In this document: positions 48,240 to 59,136 of the stretch, one piece after another
How the letters are laid out: each line of letters opens with the position of its first letter
Position numbering within the stretch: the stretch's first letter is position 1
DNA from: Marichromatium purpuratum 984
GTDB lineage: Bacteria > Pseudomonadota > Gammaproteobacteria > Chromatiales > Chromatiaceae
DNA: 64,000 nucleotides
NCBI RefSeq assembly: GCF_000224005.2
Contig: NZ_CP007031.1
Location: forward strand, 1,827,001 to 1,891,000
Direction of reading: 5' to 3'
Translations under genes and position numbers: made by a program
Notes under the pieces: generated by a model
Seen by the model: the letters and a program-made list of their open reading frames with translations, nothing else
Told to the model about the DNA's origin: nothing
The model's database searches: none

Positions 48240-49245
48240 TAGAGGTCTACACCCGCGCGCAGCTGCCGCAGGACTGGGCCATGACCCAGAACAACCTCGG
48301 CAACGCGCTCCAAGAGCAAGGCACGCGCACCGGCGGGGAGGCCGGGCAGCGACTGCTCGCCGAGGCCGTCGCCGCCTACCGCGCAGCCCTAGAGGTCTAC
48401 ACCCGCGCGCAGCTGCCGCAGCAGTGGGCGACCACCCAGAACAACCTCGGCACCGCGCTCCAAGAGCAAGGCACGCGCACCGGCGGGGAGGCCGGGCAGC
48501 GACTGCTCGCCGAGGCCGTCGCCGCCTACCGCGCAGCCCTAGAGGTCTTCAGCTTGGAGCACACGGCTCCTTACTGGGTGCAAACGACGCGCAATCTGAC
48601 CGCTACACTTCTGCACCTGGGTGATCTACCGGGCCTGGCGGCCGCGATCGAGGATCTCCTTCGCGCCGAGCCCGACAATGTCAAGCTGTACATTGTGGCT
48701 CTGTCCATCTACCACGAGATCTTGTTCGACTTTCCGGCTGCGGAACGCGTAAGCAAGGTTTGGGTGGAGCGGCATGCCTATGATCTCAGCGCGCGAAGCA
48801 AACTCGCAGAGGCGCTTCTCACGGTGGGCCGTTTGGAGGAGGCGGTCGCCGCTTTGGAAGGCCTGTTGTCGCAACAATCCAACGGAGAAACTCCCGTTGA
48901 AGGTGTGCTCGATCCCGACACGGAGCTGGCCTTGCGCCTGCTGGAGATCATTGCGAATAGTGGGCTTGGAGCCAAAGCGGCTTTGGCTGGTGCCCGAAAC
49001 GAAGCCCATACCTTGCTGCTTGGCCAACCGGACAGCTTCGCAGTCGGTTGGAGCTTTCAGGGCACCCGGCACTTTGTCGCAACGGATCCGGCGTTCGAGG
49101 CCGAGCGAGATCAACTCCTGGCGCTCTTGGACGCGGCCGGAAAGGATCGGGACACCTTGTTGTCAGCATTGCATGGAATTGCCGTCGAGCCTATTGCTGA
49201 CGAGTAATTTTCTCGGTGTGGGCACCCTGCGTGCCTAGCCTATGC

Positions 49246-49260
49246 GGCAGCCCAACCTAC
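49246..49260. repeat. Inverted copy of the GTAGGTTGGG repeat
   Basis: GGCAGCCCAACCTAC is the reverse complement (14 of 15 bases) of the sequence at 42797-42811 after zwf. The two copies face each other around the IS3 remnant, SEFIR gene and TPR gene. The 144-base gap (49208-49351) holds nothing else recognisable besides the start region of the next gene. Confidence 0.6.
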
Positions 49261-49351
49261 GGGCCTGGGAGTTGGTCGCTAAAGGCTGGCGGCTCGCGGA
49301 CGCCGCGTGGACAATCGCACGATCGTCCAGTCCAGCCAAGGAGTTCCGCCG

Positions 49352-50527
49352 ATGTCCGATCCCACCCGCCCCCGTCACGCCCAGCGGCGTGTTCCCGCCG
49401 TGTGGATGCGCGGCGGTACCAGCAAGGGGGTGTTCTTCCACGCCGCCGACCTGCCCACCGATCCTGCCGAGCGCGATGCTTTGCTGCTGCGCGCGCTCGG
49501 TAGCCCCGATCCCTACGGCCAGCAGATCGACGGGCTCGGCGGTGCCACCTCGAGCACCAGCAAGGTCGTGCTGATCGCCCCTTCCGAGCGCCCGGACTGC
49601 GATGTCGACTATCGCTTCGGCCATGTCTCGATCACCGACCCGGTGATCGACTACAGCGGCAACTGCGGCAACCTCACCGCCGCCGTCGGTCCCTTTGCGA
49701 TCGAGGAGGGGCTGGTCCGCGCCCAGGAGGGGGTGACCGAGGTGCGTATCTGGCAGGCGAATATCGGCAAGCGGATCATCGCCCGGGTGCCGGTACGCGA
49801 CGGCGAGCCCGTGGTCGACGGCGACTTCCGGCTCGACGGCGTGCCCTGGCCGGGCGCGGCGGTGGAGCTGAGCTTTCTCGACCCCGGTGGCTCGGCCGAG
49901 GCGCCGCTGCTACCCACCGGTCGGGCGTGCGAGCAGATCGAGGTCCCCGGGGTCGGCGTCCTCGCGGTCAGTCTGATCAACGCCGGAAACCCCACGATAT
50001 TCGTGCGCGCGGCCGATCTCGGGCTCGACGGGCGCGAGCAGCGCGCGACGATCGACGGCGACCCCGCGCTGCTCGACCGGCTCGAACGCATCCGCGCCCA
50101 CTGCGCGGTGCGCATGGGGTTGGGCGAGACGCCCGAGGCGGTGAGCCGCGCGCGACCGGCCACCCCCAAGCTCGCCTGGGTCGCGCCCGCCGCCGATTAT
50201 CGCGACTCGACCGGCGCCAGCGTTCCGGCCACGCGTTGCGACCTGCTCGCCCGTATCCTCTCGATGGGGCGGCTGCACCACGCCTTCACCGGCACCGGCG
50301 CGGTGGCGCTGGCGGTCGCCGCCGCCCTCCCCGGCACCCTGGTCAACGCCCTCACCCCCTGGGCCGGCGAGCACGGCGTGCGCCATGTGCGTATCGGTCA
50401 CCCCGCCGGGGTGCTGGAGGTCGGTGCCGAGGTGGTGCCCGCGGACGCGGGTTGGACGGCGCGCCGCGCGATCATGCGACGCAGCGCGCGGCGGTTGATG
50501 GAGGGCCGGGTGTTGGTGCCCTGGTGA
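49352..50527 (+). CDS. PrpF family isomerase
   Basis: A 391-residue protein of the PrpF branch of the diaminopimelate-epimerase fold: VWMRGGTSKGVFF, DGLGGATSSTSKVVL, VIDYSGNCGNLTAAVGPFAI (with the family Cys) and SLINAGNPTIFV. PrpF converts 2-methylaconitate between cis and trans forms in the methylcitrate cycle; close relatives are oxalomesaconate tautomerases. No prpB, prpC or acnD genes are adjacent, so the substrate cannot be decided. ATG at 49352 follows AAGGAG. Confidence 0.88.
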   Translation: MSDPTRPRHAQRRVPAVWMRGGTSKGVFFHAADLPTDPAERDALLLRALGSPDPYGQQIDGLGGATSSTSKVVLIAPSERPDCDVDYRFGHVSITDPVIDYSGNCGNLTAAVGPFAIEEGLVRAQEGVTEVRIWQANIGKRIIARVPVRDGEPVVDGDFRLDGVPWPGAAVELSFLDPGGSAEAPLLPTGRACEQIEVPGVGVLAVSLINAGNPTIFVRAADLGLDGREQRATIDGDPALLDRLERIRAHCAVRMGLGETPEAVSRARPATPKLAWVAPAADYRDSTGASVPATRCDLLARILSMGRLHHAFTGTGAVALAVAAALPGTLVNALTPWAGEHGVRHVRIGHPAGVLEVGAEVVPADAGWTARRAIMRRSARRLMEGRVLVPW

Positions 50528-50785
50528 GGGGCCAGGGCCAGTCGGGGGCTGCAGCGGCTCGGTTCGCCGTCGACGGCGGGGCCGGATTCGATCGATCCGC
50601 CAGGCATCGCCCACCGGCGCCAGCGACGGACCGAACTGCTTTCGATGGTTTCGCGCCCGATTGGTTCCGTTGCGTCCACGATCATGCGAGAACCCTTGCG
50701 GATACCGGGTCGATTGCGGTGAAATTCACGCCTTGCCGCCAGCGCGCGGCACCCATCTTCGCAACTCCATCACCGAGGTTTGACC
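50528..50785. promoter_or_regulatory. Intergenic region upstream of the ABC system
   Basis: About 260 bases between co-directional genes. The promoter for the gld-like operon is probably here, but no clear -35/-10 pair or operator can be seen. Confidence 0.3.
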
Positions 50786-51716
50786 ATGATCGAGGTTCGC
50801 GAGCTCAGTCGCAATTACGGCGAGCTGCAAGCGGTCAGGGAGGTGTCGTTCTCCATCGACCGTGGCGAGATCGTCGGGCTGCTCGGCCACAACGGCGCGG
50901 GCAAGACCACCATCATGAAGATGCTGACCGGCTTCCTCGAACCGAGCGCGGGACAGATCCGCGTCGACGGGCTCGACATCGCCGCGCAGCGTCGCGCGAT
51001 CCAGCGGCGCATCGGCTATCTCCCCGAGAACTGCCCGCTGCCGCCCGAGCTGACGGTGATCGAGGCGCTCGACTACCAGGCCGCGCTGCGCGGCATCGCC
51101 ACCGCCGAGCGCCCGCGGATGATCCGCCGCGCGATCGAGCGCACCGCGCTCGGCGCCAAGGCCGGAGCGACCATCGCCACCCTCTCGCGCGGTTATCGCC
51201 AGCGCCTCGGCGTCGCCCAGGCGATCCTCCACGAGCCGGGCATCCTCATCCTCGACGAGCCCACCAACGGGCTCGACCCGGCGCAGATCCAGCACATGCG
51301 CGATCTGGTGCGCGAACTCGCCCGCGAGGCGACGGTGATCCTCTCGACCCACATCCTCCAGGAGGTCGAGGCGGTCTGTCATCGGGTGCTGATCATGCAC
51401 GGCGGCCGCCTCGCGCTCGATCGGCCGCTGGCCGGCATCGGCGGCGCGCCGCGTCTGATGGTCAGCCTCGACCGGGGCCCCGACGAGGCGCGCCCGGCGC
51501 TCGTCGAGCTGGCCGGGGTCGAGGCGGTCGAGCACCTCGGCGGCGAGGGCGGACGCCATCGCTACGCCCTCACCACCGCCGATCCCGACGCCACCGCGCC
51601 GAGCGTCGCCGCCGCCATCACCGCGCGCGACTGGCCGCTCCACGCGCTCGCCCCCGAGCGTCACGACCTCGAGGCGCTGTTCGGCGCCGTCACCCAGCGG
51701 CCCGTGGAGGTGCATC

Positions 51717-51724
<8 letters not shown>
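50786..51724 (+). CDS. ABC transporter ATP-binding protein, GldA-like
   Basis: A 312-residue ATPase with Walker A GHNGAGKTT (about 36-44), a Q-loop region YLPENCPLPPELTV, signature LSRGYRQRLG (variant of LSGGQ), Walker B LILDEPTNGLDP and switch His in LSTHILQEVEAV. The C-terminal 90 residues form a regulatory extension. It pairs with the membrane protein encoded next, which overlaps it by eight bases. The same trio of genes is homologous to GldA/GldF/GldG of Bacteroidetes, where it is linked to gliding; in proteobacteria the role is unknown. Confidence 0.88.
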
Positions 51725-54607
<2,883 letters not shown>

Positions 54608-54611
<4 letters not shown>

Positions 54612-55618
54612 CAACGGCCATCGACATGCGTTGGCGCGCCGATCTGCGCGCGCCCGTGGTGATCGCGCTGGGCGCGTTCCTGGCGCTGCAACTGCTCCTC
54701 GCCCTGATCCTCGGGCTCGGCGGCGCCGGGGTCGGCGCCCCCGCCCCGAGCGGCGCGGCGCTCTTCGACCTCGACCCCGAGGCCGTCGCGCGGGTGAGCA
54801 TCGCGGGCCCCGACGACAGCGAGCCGCTGGTGCTCGAACGCGGCGAGGACGGCTGGACCCTCGCCAGCCTCGGCGACGTGCCGGTGCGCGAGGGTCAGGT
54901 CGCGCGCCTGCTCGACACCCTGGGCGAACTGCGCCGCACCCCGCCGATCGCCACCAGCGACGCGGCCCTGGCACGCTTCCGCGTCGCCGACGACACCTTC
55001 GAGCGACGGCTGGTACTCGCCGACCAGGGCGGCGAGCCGCTCGTCACCCTCTATGCCGGCGACTCGCCCGGCTACCGCCGGCTGTTCGCCCGCCCCGCCG
55101 GAGAGACGGCGGTGCTCGACCTGCCGCTCGCCCTCGCCGATCTCTCCAACCGCGCCGAGGACTGGATCGACACCGGGCTGCTGCGCGTCGAGCCGGAGCA
55201 GATCACCGCCATCGCCGGTGACGGCTGGCGGGTCGCGCGCGACGGCGAGGGCTGGCAACTGGAGGGCGCGACCGAGGGCCGCAGCGCCGACCAGCACGCC
55301 ATCGACACCCTGGTACGCAGCGTCGCCAACCTCGGCTATCGCACCCTGCTCGATGCCGGGACCGAGTCCGCGCACGGGCTCGACCAGCCGGTGCTCGAAC
55401 TCGACCTCACCCTGGAGACGGGCACGCGTCACTACCGTATCGGCGCACTCGACGACGGCGACTACGCGCTACGGAGCGACCACCTGCCCCATGTCTTCCG
55501 GCTCTCGCGCTACGACCTCGGCGAGCTGCTCGAGCTGGAGGCCGATGACCTGACGGTCGTCCAGGAGGGGGCGACTCCGGCGGAGACCGAGTCAGCGGCA
55601 CCCGCACAGCTGAACTGA
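54608..55618 (+). CDS. DUF4340 domain protein
   Basis: A 336-residue protein with one N-terminal membrane helix (VVIALGAFLALQLLLALILGLGG) and an extracytoplasmic part with repeated short beta-rich modules. These include LFDLDPEAVARVSI, LVLERGEDGWTLASLGDVPVREGQVARLLDTLGELRR and ISG-like WIDTGLLRVEPEQITAIAGDGWRVARDGEGWQLEG. This matches DUF4340, which regularly follows gldG-like genes. It presumably acts with the ABC complex on the outer face of the inner membrane. Translational coupling through a four-base overlap supports joint function. Confidence 0.82.
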
Positions 55619-55680
55619 GCCGGTCGGCGACTTGGCCGAGTTGCCGCATTCGGCAACCTGACACCTGATGATCGACCTTG

Positions 55681-55711
55681 ACCGCCCTCGGGAAACCGAG
55701 GGCGGTTTTTC
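55681..55711 (+). terminator. Strong intrinsic terminator after the ABC operon
   Basis: Perfect eleven-base-pair stem, ACCGCCCTCGG and CCGAGGGCGGT, with a GAAA loop, followed by TTTTCTTTTC. It lies 62 bases after the DUF4340 stop codon and closes the operon. Confidence 0.95.
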
Positions 55712-55917
55712 TTTTCATGTCATGGCATGGATGTCAGATCATCCGTCCACGACCGTTGCCGATGTATCGTTAGCACGCTGAGTAGCCGCACGCCCCACAC
55801 CCGCGTGACCACTCCCCCATCACCGCACCAGCAATGGACCGGGCAAAGCAACGCGTGTCCGGTATGGTCCCAACGCCAACGGTTTCGCCCACCCGGTCAG
55901 CGATCGAACGGGACAGG

Positions 55918-56334
55918 TCACTCCTCCCGCAGGGATTCACCACGCCTCCCCCACACCTTGCCTCGCAGCAGATAGACACAGAGTGGCACCAAACCTAGCT
56001 CCATGAAGATGTAGAGCACCAGGACGGGAGATGGCAGTCCGTCCAGGATGACGCTCGTAATCCGCCCGACCACAAGACCGCCGCAGAAGACAGCAAGCAC
56101 AATGACACCGGCATCGCGATAGGCGTCGGTAAAGGCGCAGTACAGCCAAAACCCTCCCAGTGCCAGATAGAGCGTCATCATTGCCCGCAGCATGTGGGAC
56201 TGATCGATGTCTGGAGGCATCGTCGCCGCCAGAAAGGTACCCACGAACCAGGGCGGGGAGAGCCCGTACATCAGACCGATGAGGGTGATCGTCAGGAAGG
56301 ACAGGATCAGTAGCCATTTCTTCACTTGCAGCAT
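55918..56334 (-). CDS. DUF4345-like small membrane protein
   Basis: A 138-residue protein with four predicted helices: residues about 6-28, 50-70, 76-98 and 103-124. Motifs include LYLALGGFWLYCAF and VVGRITSVILDGLPSPVLVLYIFMELGLVPLCVYLL, which match the DUF4345 family, of unknown function. ATG at 56334 has GGAG upstream. A much longer open frame extends upstream through the sulfatase region but is a codon-bias artefact. It is divergent from the sulfatase gene. Confidence 0.8.
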   Translation of the reverse strand: MLQVKKWLLILSFLTITLIGLMYGLSPPWFVGTFLAATMPPDIDQSHMLRAMMTLYLALGGFWLYCAFTDAYRDAGVIVLAVFCGGLVVGRITSVILDGLPSPVLVLYIFMELGLVPLCVYLLRGKVWGRRGESLREE

Positions 56335-56700
56335 CTCGTCATCTCCAGGATGAAGGCGGACGGGCGTAGCGATCCGAACACTTCGACGACAGCAGCCGTT
56401 CGTCTCTTTCTCGAGGCAGATACCCGCAATACGAGGCACGCTTCGCTGGCGTCGTTGAGGGATCATCGACTTGCCAAGGAAGCATTTACACCTAAAGTGT
56501 AAAAAAACAAGCATGAAACGGCCCAACTCGTGCTTTCTCAGGCTCAGTGCCGGAAACGTCCAGAAAGAGCGGTCGACTGACAACACGCCGGCGGGCGGGT
56601 GCCCCGCCCCGAAGCGGCACGCCAAAGATCCCTGACGGGCGACCGATCCCGCCCGAGACAAGCGAGTGCAACGCAAGACCAACAAGAGAGGAGATTGCAG
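56335..56700. promoter_or_regulatory. Divergent regulatory region, DUF4345 gene and sulfatase cluster
   Basis: About 370 bases between divergent starts. It has a short AT-rich section around 56480-56515 holding a clear palindrome (listed separately). No open frame here is convincing as a gene. Confidence 0.55.
56485..56503. promoter_or_regulatory. Operator-like palindrome
   Basis: Perfect seven-base arms TTTACAC and GTGTAAA around CTAAA, followed by an A-run, in an otherwise GC-rich region between divergent genes. The 19-base length suits a dimeric regulator such as a MerR-, TetR- or GntR-type protein. No regulator gene lies nearby. Confidence 0.5.
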
Positions 56701-58293
56701 ATGGCTCGATCGCAACATCCGAGGTCGTATCGCACGCATTCGAGGGGACGTCACCGGCGCGGTGCCCTGGGGCTGGGGCTGACGGCGCTGCTCGCGGTCT
56801 CGACCGCAGGCGCCGCCGAGCCGCCCAACATCCTGGTGATCTGGGGCGACGACATCGGTCAGTCGAACATCAGCGCCTACACCCATGGGCTGGTCGGCTA
56901 CCAGACGCCCAACATCGACCGCATCGCCGACGAAGGCCTGACCTTCACCGACTACTACGCCGAGCAGTCCTGCACCGCCGGACGCGCCTCCTTCATCACC
57001 GGACAGAGTGTGTTCCGCACCGGGTTGTCGAAGGTCGGCATGCCCGGAGCCGAGGAAGGCATGCACGAGGCCGACCCGACCATCGCCGCACTGCTCAAGG
57101 CGCAGGGCTATGCCACCGGCCAGTTCGGCAAGAACCACCTCGGCGACCGCGACGAGCACCTGCCGACCAACCACGGCTTCGACGAGTTCTTCGGCAATCT
57201 CTATCACCTCAACGCCGAGGAGGAGCCGGAGAACCTCGACTATCCCAAGGACCCGGCCTTCCGCGAACGCTTCGGCCCACGCGGCGTGATCCACGCCAAA
57301 GCGATGCCCGACGGCACCCAAGAGATCGAGGACACCGGCCCGCTGACCAAGGCGCGAATGGAGACGGTCGACGACGAAACCGTCGCCCGCGCGCTCGGCT
57401 TCATCGAGGAGCAGACCAAGGCGGGCAAGCCCTGGTTCGTGTGGTGGAACGGCACCCGCATGCACTTCCGCACCCACGTCAAGGACGAGCTGCGCGGCAT
57501 CTCCGGGCAGGACGAATACGCCGACGGCATGGTCGAGCACGACATGCACGTCGGTCAGCTGCTCGACAAGCTCGACGAGCTGGGCATCGCCGACAACACC
57601 CTGGTGTTCTACTCCACCGACAATGGTCCGCACTACAACACCTGGCCGGACGCGGCGGCGACCCCCTTCCGCGGCGAGAAGAACAGCAACTGGGAAGGCG
57701 GCTGGCGAGTGCCGGCGATGGTACGCTGGCCGGGCCGGATCGAGCCCGGAACCTGGAGCAACGCCATCGTCCACCACATGGACTGGCTGCCGACGCTGCT
57801 CGCGGTCGCCGGCGAGCCCGGCATCAAGGAGCAGCTGCTCGAAGGCTATCAGGCGATCGGGCGCGACTACCGGGTCCATCTCGACGGCTACGACATCCTG
57901 CCGCTGCTCACCGGCGAGACCGAGGACAGCCCGCGTCACGAGGTCTTCTACTTCTCCGACGACGGCGACCTGACCGCGCTGCGCTACGACGACTGGAAGA
58001 TCATCTTCATGGAGCAGAAGAGCCCGGGCACGCTACGGGTGTGGATGGAGCCCTTCGTACCGCTGCGGGTGCCGCTGATCGAGAACCTGCGGCGTGATCC
58101 GTACGAGCGCGCGACCATCACCTCCAACACCTATTACGACTGGCTGATCGACCGTGCCTACCTGCTGGTGCCGGCACAGACCTACGTGGCGAGCTTCCTG
58201 GAGACCTTCCAGGAATTCCCGCCACGCCAGGAAGCGGCGAGCTTCAGTCTCGACAAGGTGATGGAGGCCATGCAGAACCCGGGCGCGCCCTGA
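56701..58293 (+). CDS. Secreted sulfatase (arylsulfatase-like)
   Basis: A 530-residue alkaline-phosphatase-superfamily enzyme with an export signal (basic start, hydrophobic 21-38, cleavage after AGAAE-like sequence). Metal ligands appear in LVIWGDDIG (Asp50, Asp51) and STDNGPHYN. The formylglycine site reads SCTAGRAS (Cys91), a CxAxR form rather than the usual CxPxR; KNHLGDRDEHLPTNHGFDEFFGNLYH is typical of bacterial sulfatases. It should hydrolyse sulfate esters in the periplasm or outside the cell. A GAGGAG ribosome binding site fixes the start. It heads a plus-strand cluster of secreted proteins (56701-62354). Confidence 0.9.
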   Translation: MARSQHPRSYRTHSRGRHRRGALGLGLTALLAVSTAGAAEPPNILVIWGDDIGQSNISAYTHGLVGYQTPNIDRIADEGLTFTDYYAEQSCTAGRASFITGQSVFRTGLSKVGMPGAEEGMHEADPTIAALLKAQGYATGQFGKNHLGDRDEHLPTNHGFDEFFGNLYHLNAEEEPENLDYPKDPAFRERFGPRGVIHAKAMPDGTQEIEDTGPLTKARMETVDDETVARALGFIEEQTKAGKPWFVWWNGTRMHFRTHVKDELRGISGQDEYADGMVEHDMHVGQLLDKLDELGIADNTLVFYSTDNGPHYNTWPDAAATPFRGEKNSNWEGGWRVPAMVRWPGRIEPGTWSNAIVHHMDWLPTLLAVAGEPGIKEQLLEGYQAIGRDYRVHLDGYDILPLLTGETEDSPRHEVFYFSDDGDLTALRYDDWKIIFMEQKSPGTLRVWMEPFVPLRVPLIENLRRDPYERATITSNTYYDWLIDRAYLLVPAQTYVASFLETFQEFPPRQEAASFSLDKVMEAMQNPGAP

Positions 58294-58368
58294 AGACCGC
58301 GCACCGGCGCGCGGGGACCACCGCGTCCCCGCGCACGTCCGAGGCCACACCAGCCCGAGGAACCACGC

Positions 58369-59106
58369 ATGACCCGACCCGGATCCCGGATCACCAGCGT
58401 CGCACTCGCCCTGCTGAATGCCATCGTCCTCGTCCCCGCCAGCGCCGAGGACGTCAGCTACCGCGCCAGCCTCTATCTCTGGGGCGCCGGCATCGAGGGC
58501 GAGACCGCCCGCGGCGCCGATCTCGACGTCGGCTTCGACACCCTGATCCGCAACCTCGATCTGGCCTTCATGGGCGCTCTGGAGGCCAGACGCGGACCCT
58601 GGACGCTGATCGGCGACGTCGTCTATCTCAACGTCAGCGCCGAGGGCGGCGCGACCCTGCCGATCGGCGACGGCCCTCGGGTCGATGCCGAACTCGGCAC
58701 CAAGGGCTGGATCCTCGACCTGAGCGGCGCATACCGGCTGGTCGAGCGCGAGCGCCTTCAGCTCGACCTGCTCGCCGGGGTGCGGCGGCTCGATCTGGAG
58801 ATCGACTTCTCGAACACGATTCCCGGAACCCGCGAGCGCCGGGCCTCGCAGGGCGCCTGGGACCTGATCGGCGGGTTGCGCGGACGGATCGTGCTCGATC
58901 AGCGCTGGTCACTGCCCTGGCGGGTCGATCTCGGCGCCGGCCAGTCGGACCTCGCCTGGCAGGCGCTCGGCGGGGTCAGCTATCGCCGCGAGGCGCTCGC
59001 CGTCTCGCTGCTCTATCGCCATCTCGCCTGGTCGTTCGACGACGACGAGCGGCTCGACCACATCCGCTTCAGCGGTCCGATGCTCGCCGCGAGCTGGCAC
59101 TTCTGA
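58369..59106 (+). CDS. Outer-membrane beta-barrel protein, unknown function
   Basis: A 245-residue protein with a signal peptide (cleavage near PASAED) and alternating amphipathic strands. Examples are VSYRASLYLWGAGIEGETA, WTLIGDVVYLNVSAEGG, RLQLDLLAGVRRLDLEIDF and AVSLLYRHLAWSF, with a terminal Phe (LAASWHF) typical of outer-membrane barrels. It likely forms an eight- to ten-stranded barrel. It follows the sulfatase by 75 bases with a GAGG ribosome binding site and may serve substrate entry or anchoring for the cluster. Confidence 0.72.
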   Translation: MTRPGSRITSVALALLNAIVLVPASAEDVSYRASLYLWGAGIEGETARGADLDVGFDTLIRNLDLAFMGALEARRGPWTLIGDVVYLNVSAEGGATLPIGDGPRVDAELGTKGWILDLSGAYRLVERERLQLDLLAGVRRLDLEIDFSNTIPGTRERRASQGAWDLIGGLRGRIVLDQRWSLPWRVDLGAGQSDLAWQALGGVSYRREALAVSLLYRHLAWSFDDDERLDHIRFSGPMLAASWHF

Positions 59107-59136
59107 CCCGACAACCACCCAGGAAGGATCCCCACC

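Larger units (their letters stand above)
45446..48514 (+). repeat. Five near-identical 150-bp TPR-coding repeats (interrupted)
   Basis: Units start at 45446, 45596, 45747, 45897 (interrupted after 45923 and resumed at 48242) and 48365. Each encodes 50 residues from AVAAYRAALEVYTRAQLPQ to GQRLLAE. Units 3 and 4 share the QDWAMTQNNLGNAL variant; units 1, 2 and 5 have QQWATTQNNLGTAL. Unit 2 is 151 bases long. A more diverged unit precedes and another follows the array. Confidence 0.92.
44519..49207 (+). pseudogene. Periplasmic TPR protein gene, broken by a frameshift and two nested insertion sequences
   Basis: The 5' part encodes a signal peptide (MTHSHRLSLLLLSLLSPALCVAG), a beta-sandwich domain like that of the SEFIR protein (GITLKGRVVLVGSQDELTPAEGVMVTL), a helical region and TPR units. 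A sixth, divergent unit and a C-terminal helical domain follow the insertions, ending EPIADE. Two lesions are visible. An extra G at about 45602 in the second 150-base repeat shifts the frame by one. A 2316-base block of two insertion sequences plus target duplication lies between 45923 and 48242. Removing the block restores a perfect repeat, and the downstream frame matches the frame after the extra G. Without both lesions the protein would be about 790 residues. Confidence 0.85.

Noticed and set aside
56335-57939. Upstream extension of the DUF4345 frame to a 673-residue protein antisense to the sulfatase
   Set aside because: The extension has no domain features, overlaps a clear sulfatase on the other strand, and the DUF4345 part has its own ATG and ribosome binding site.
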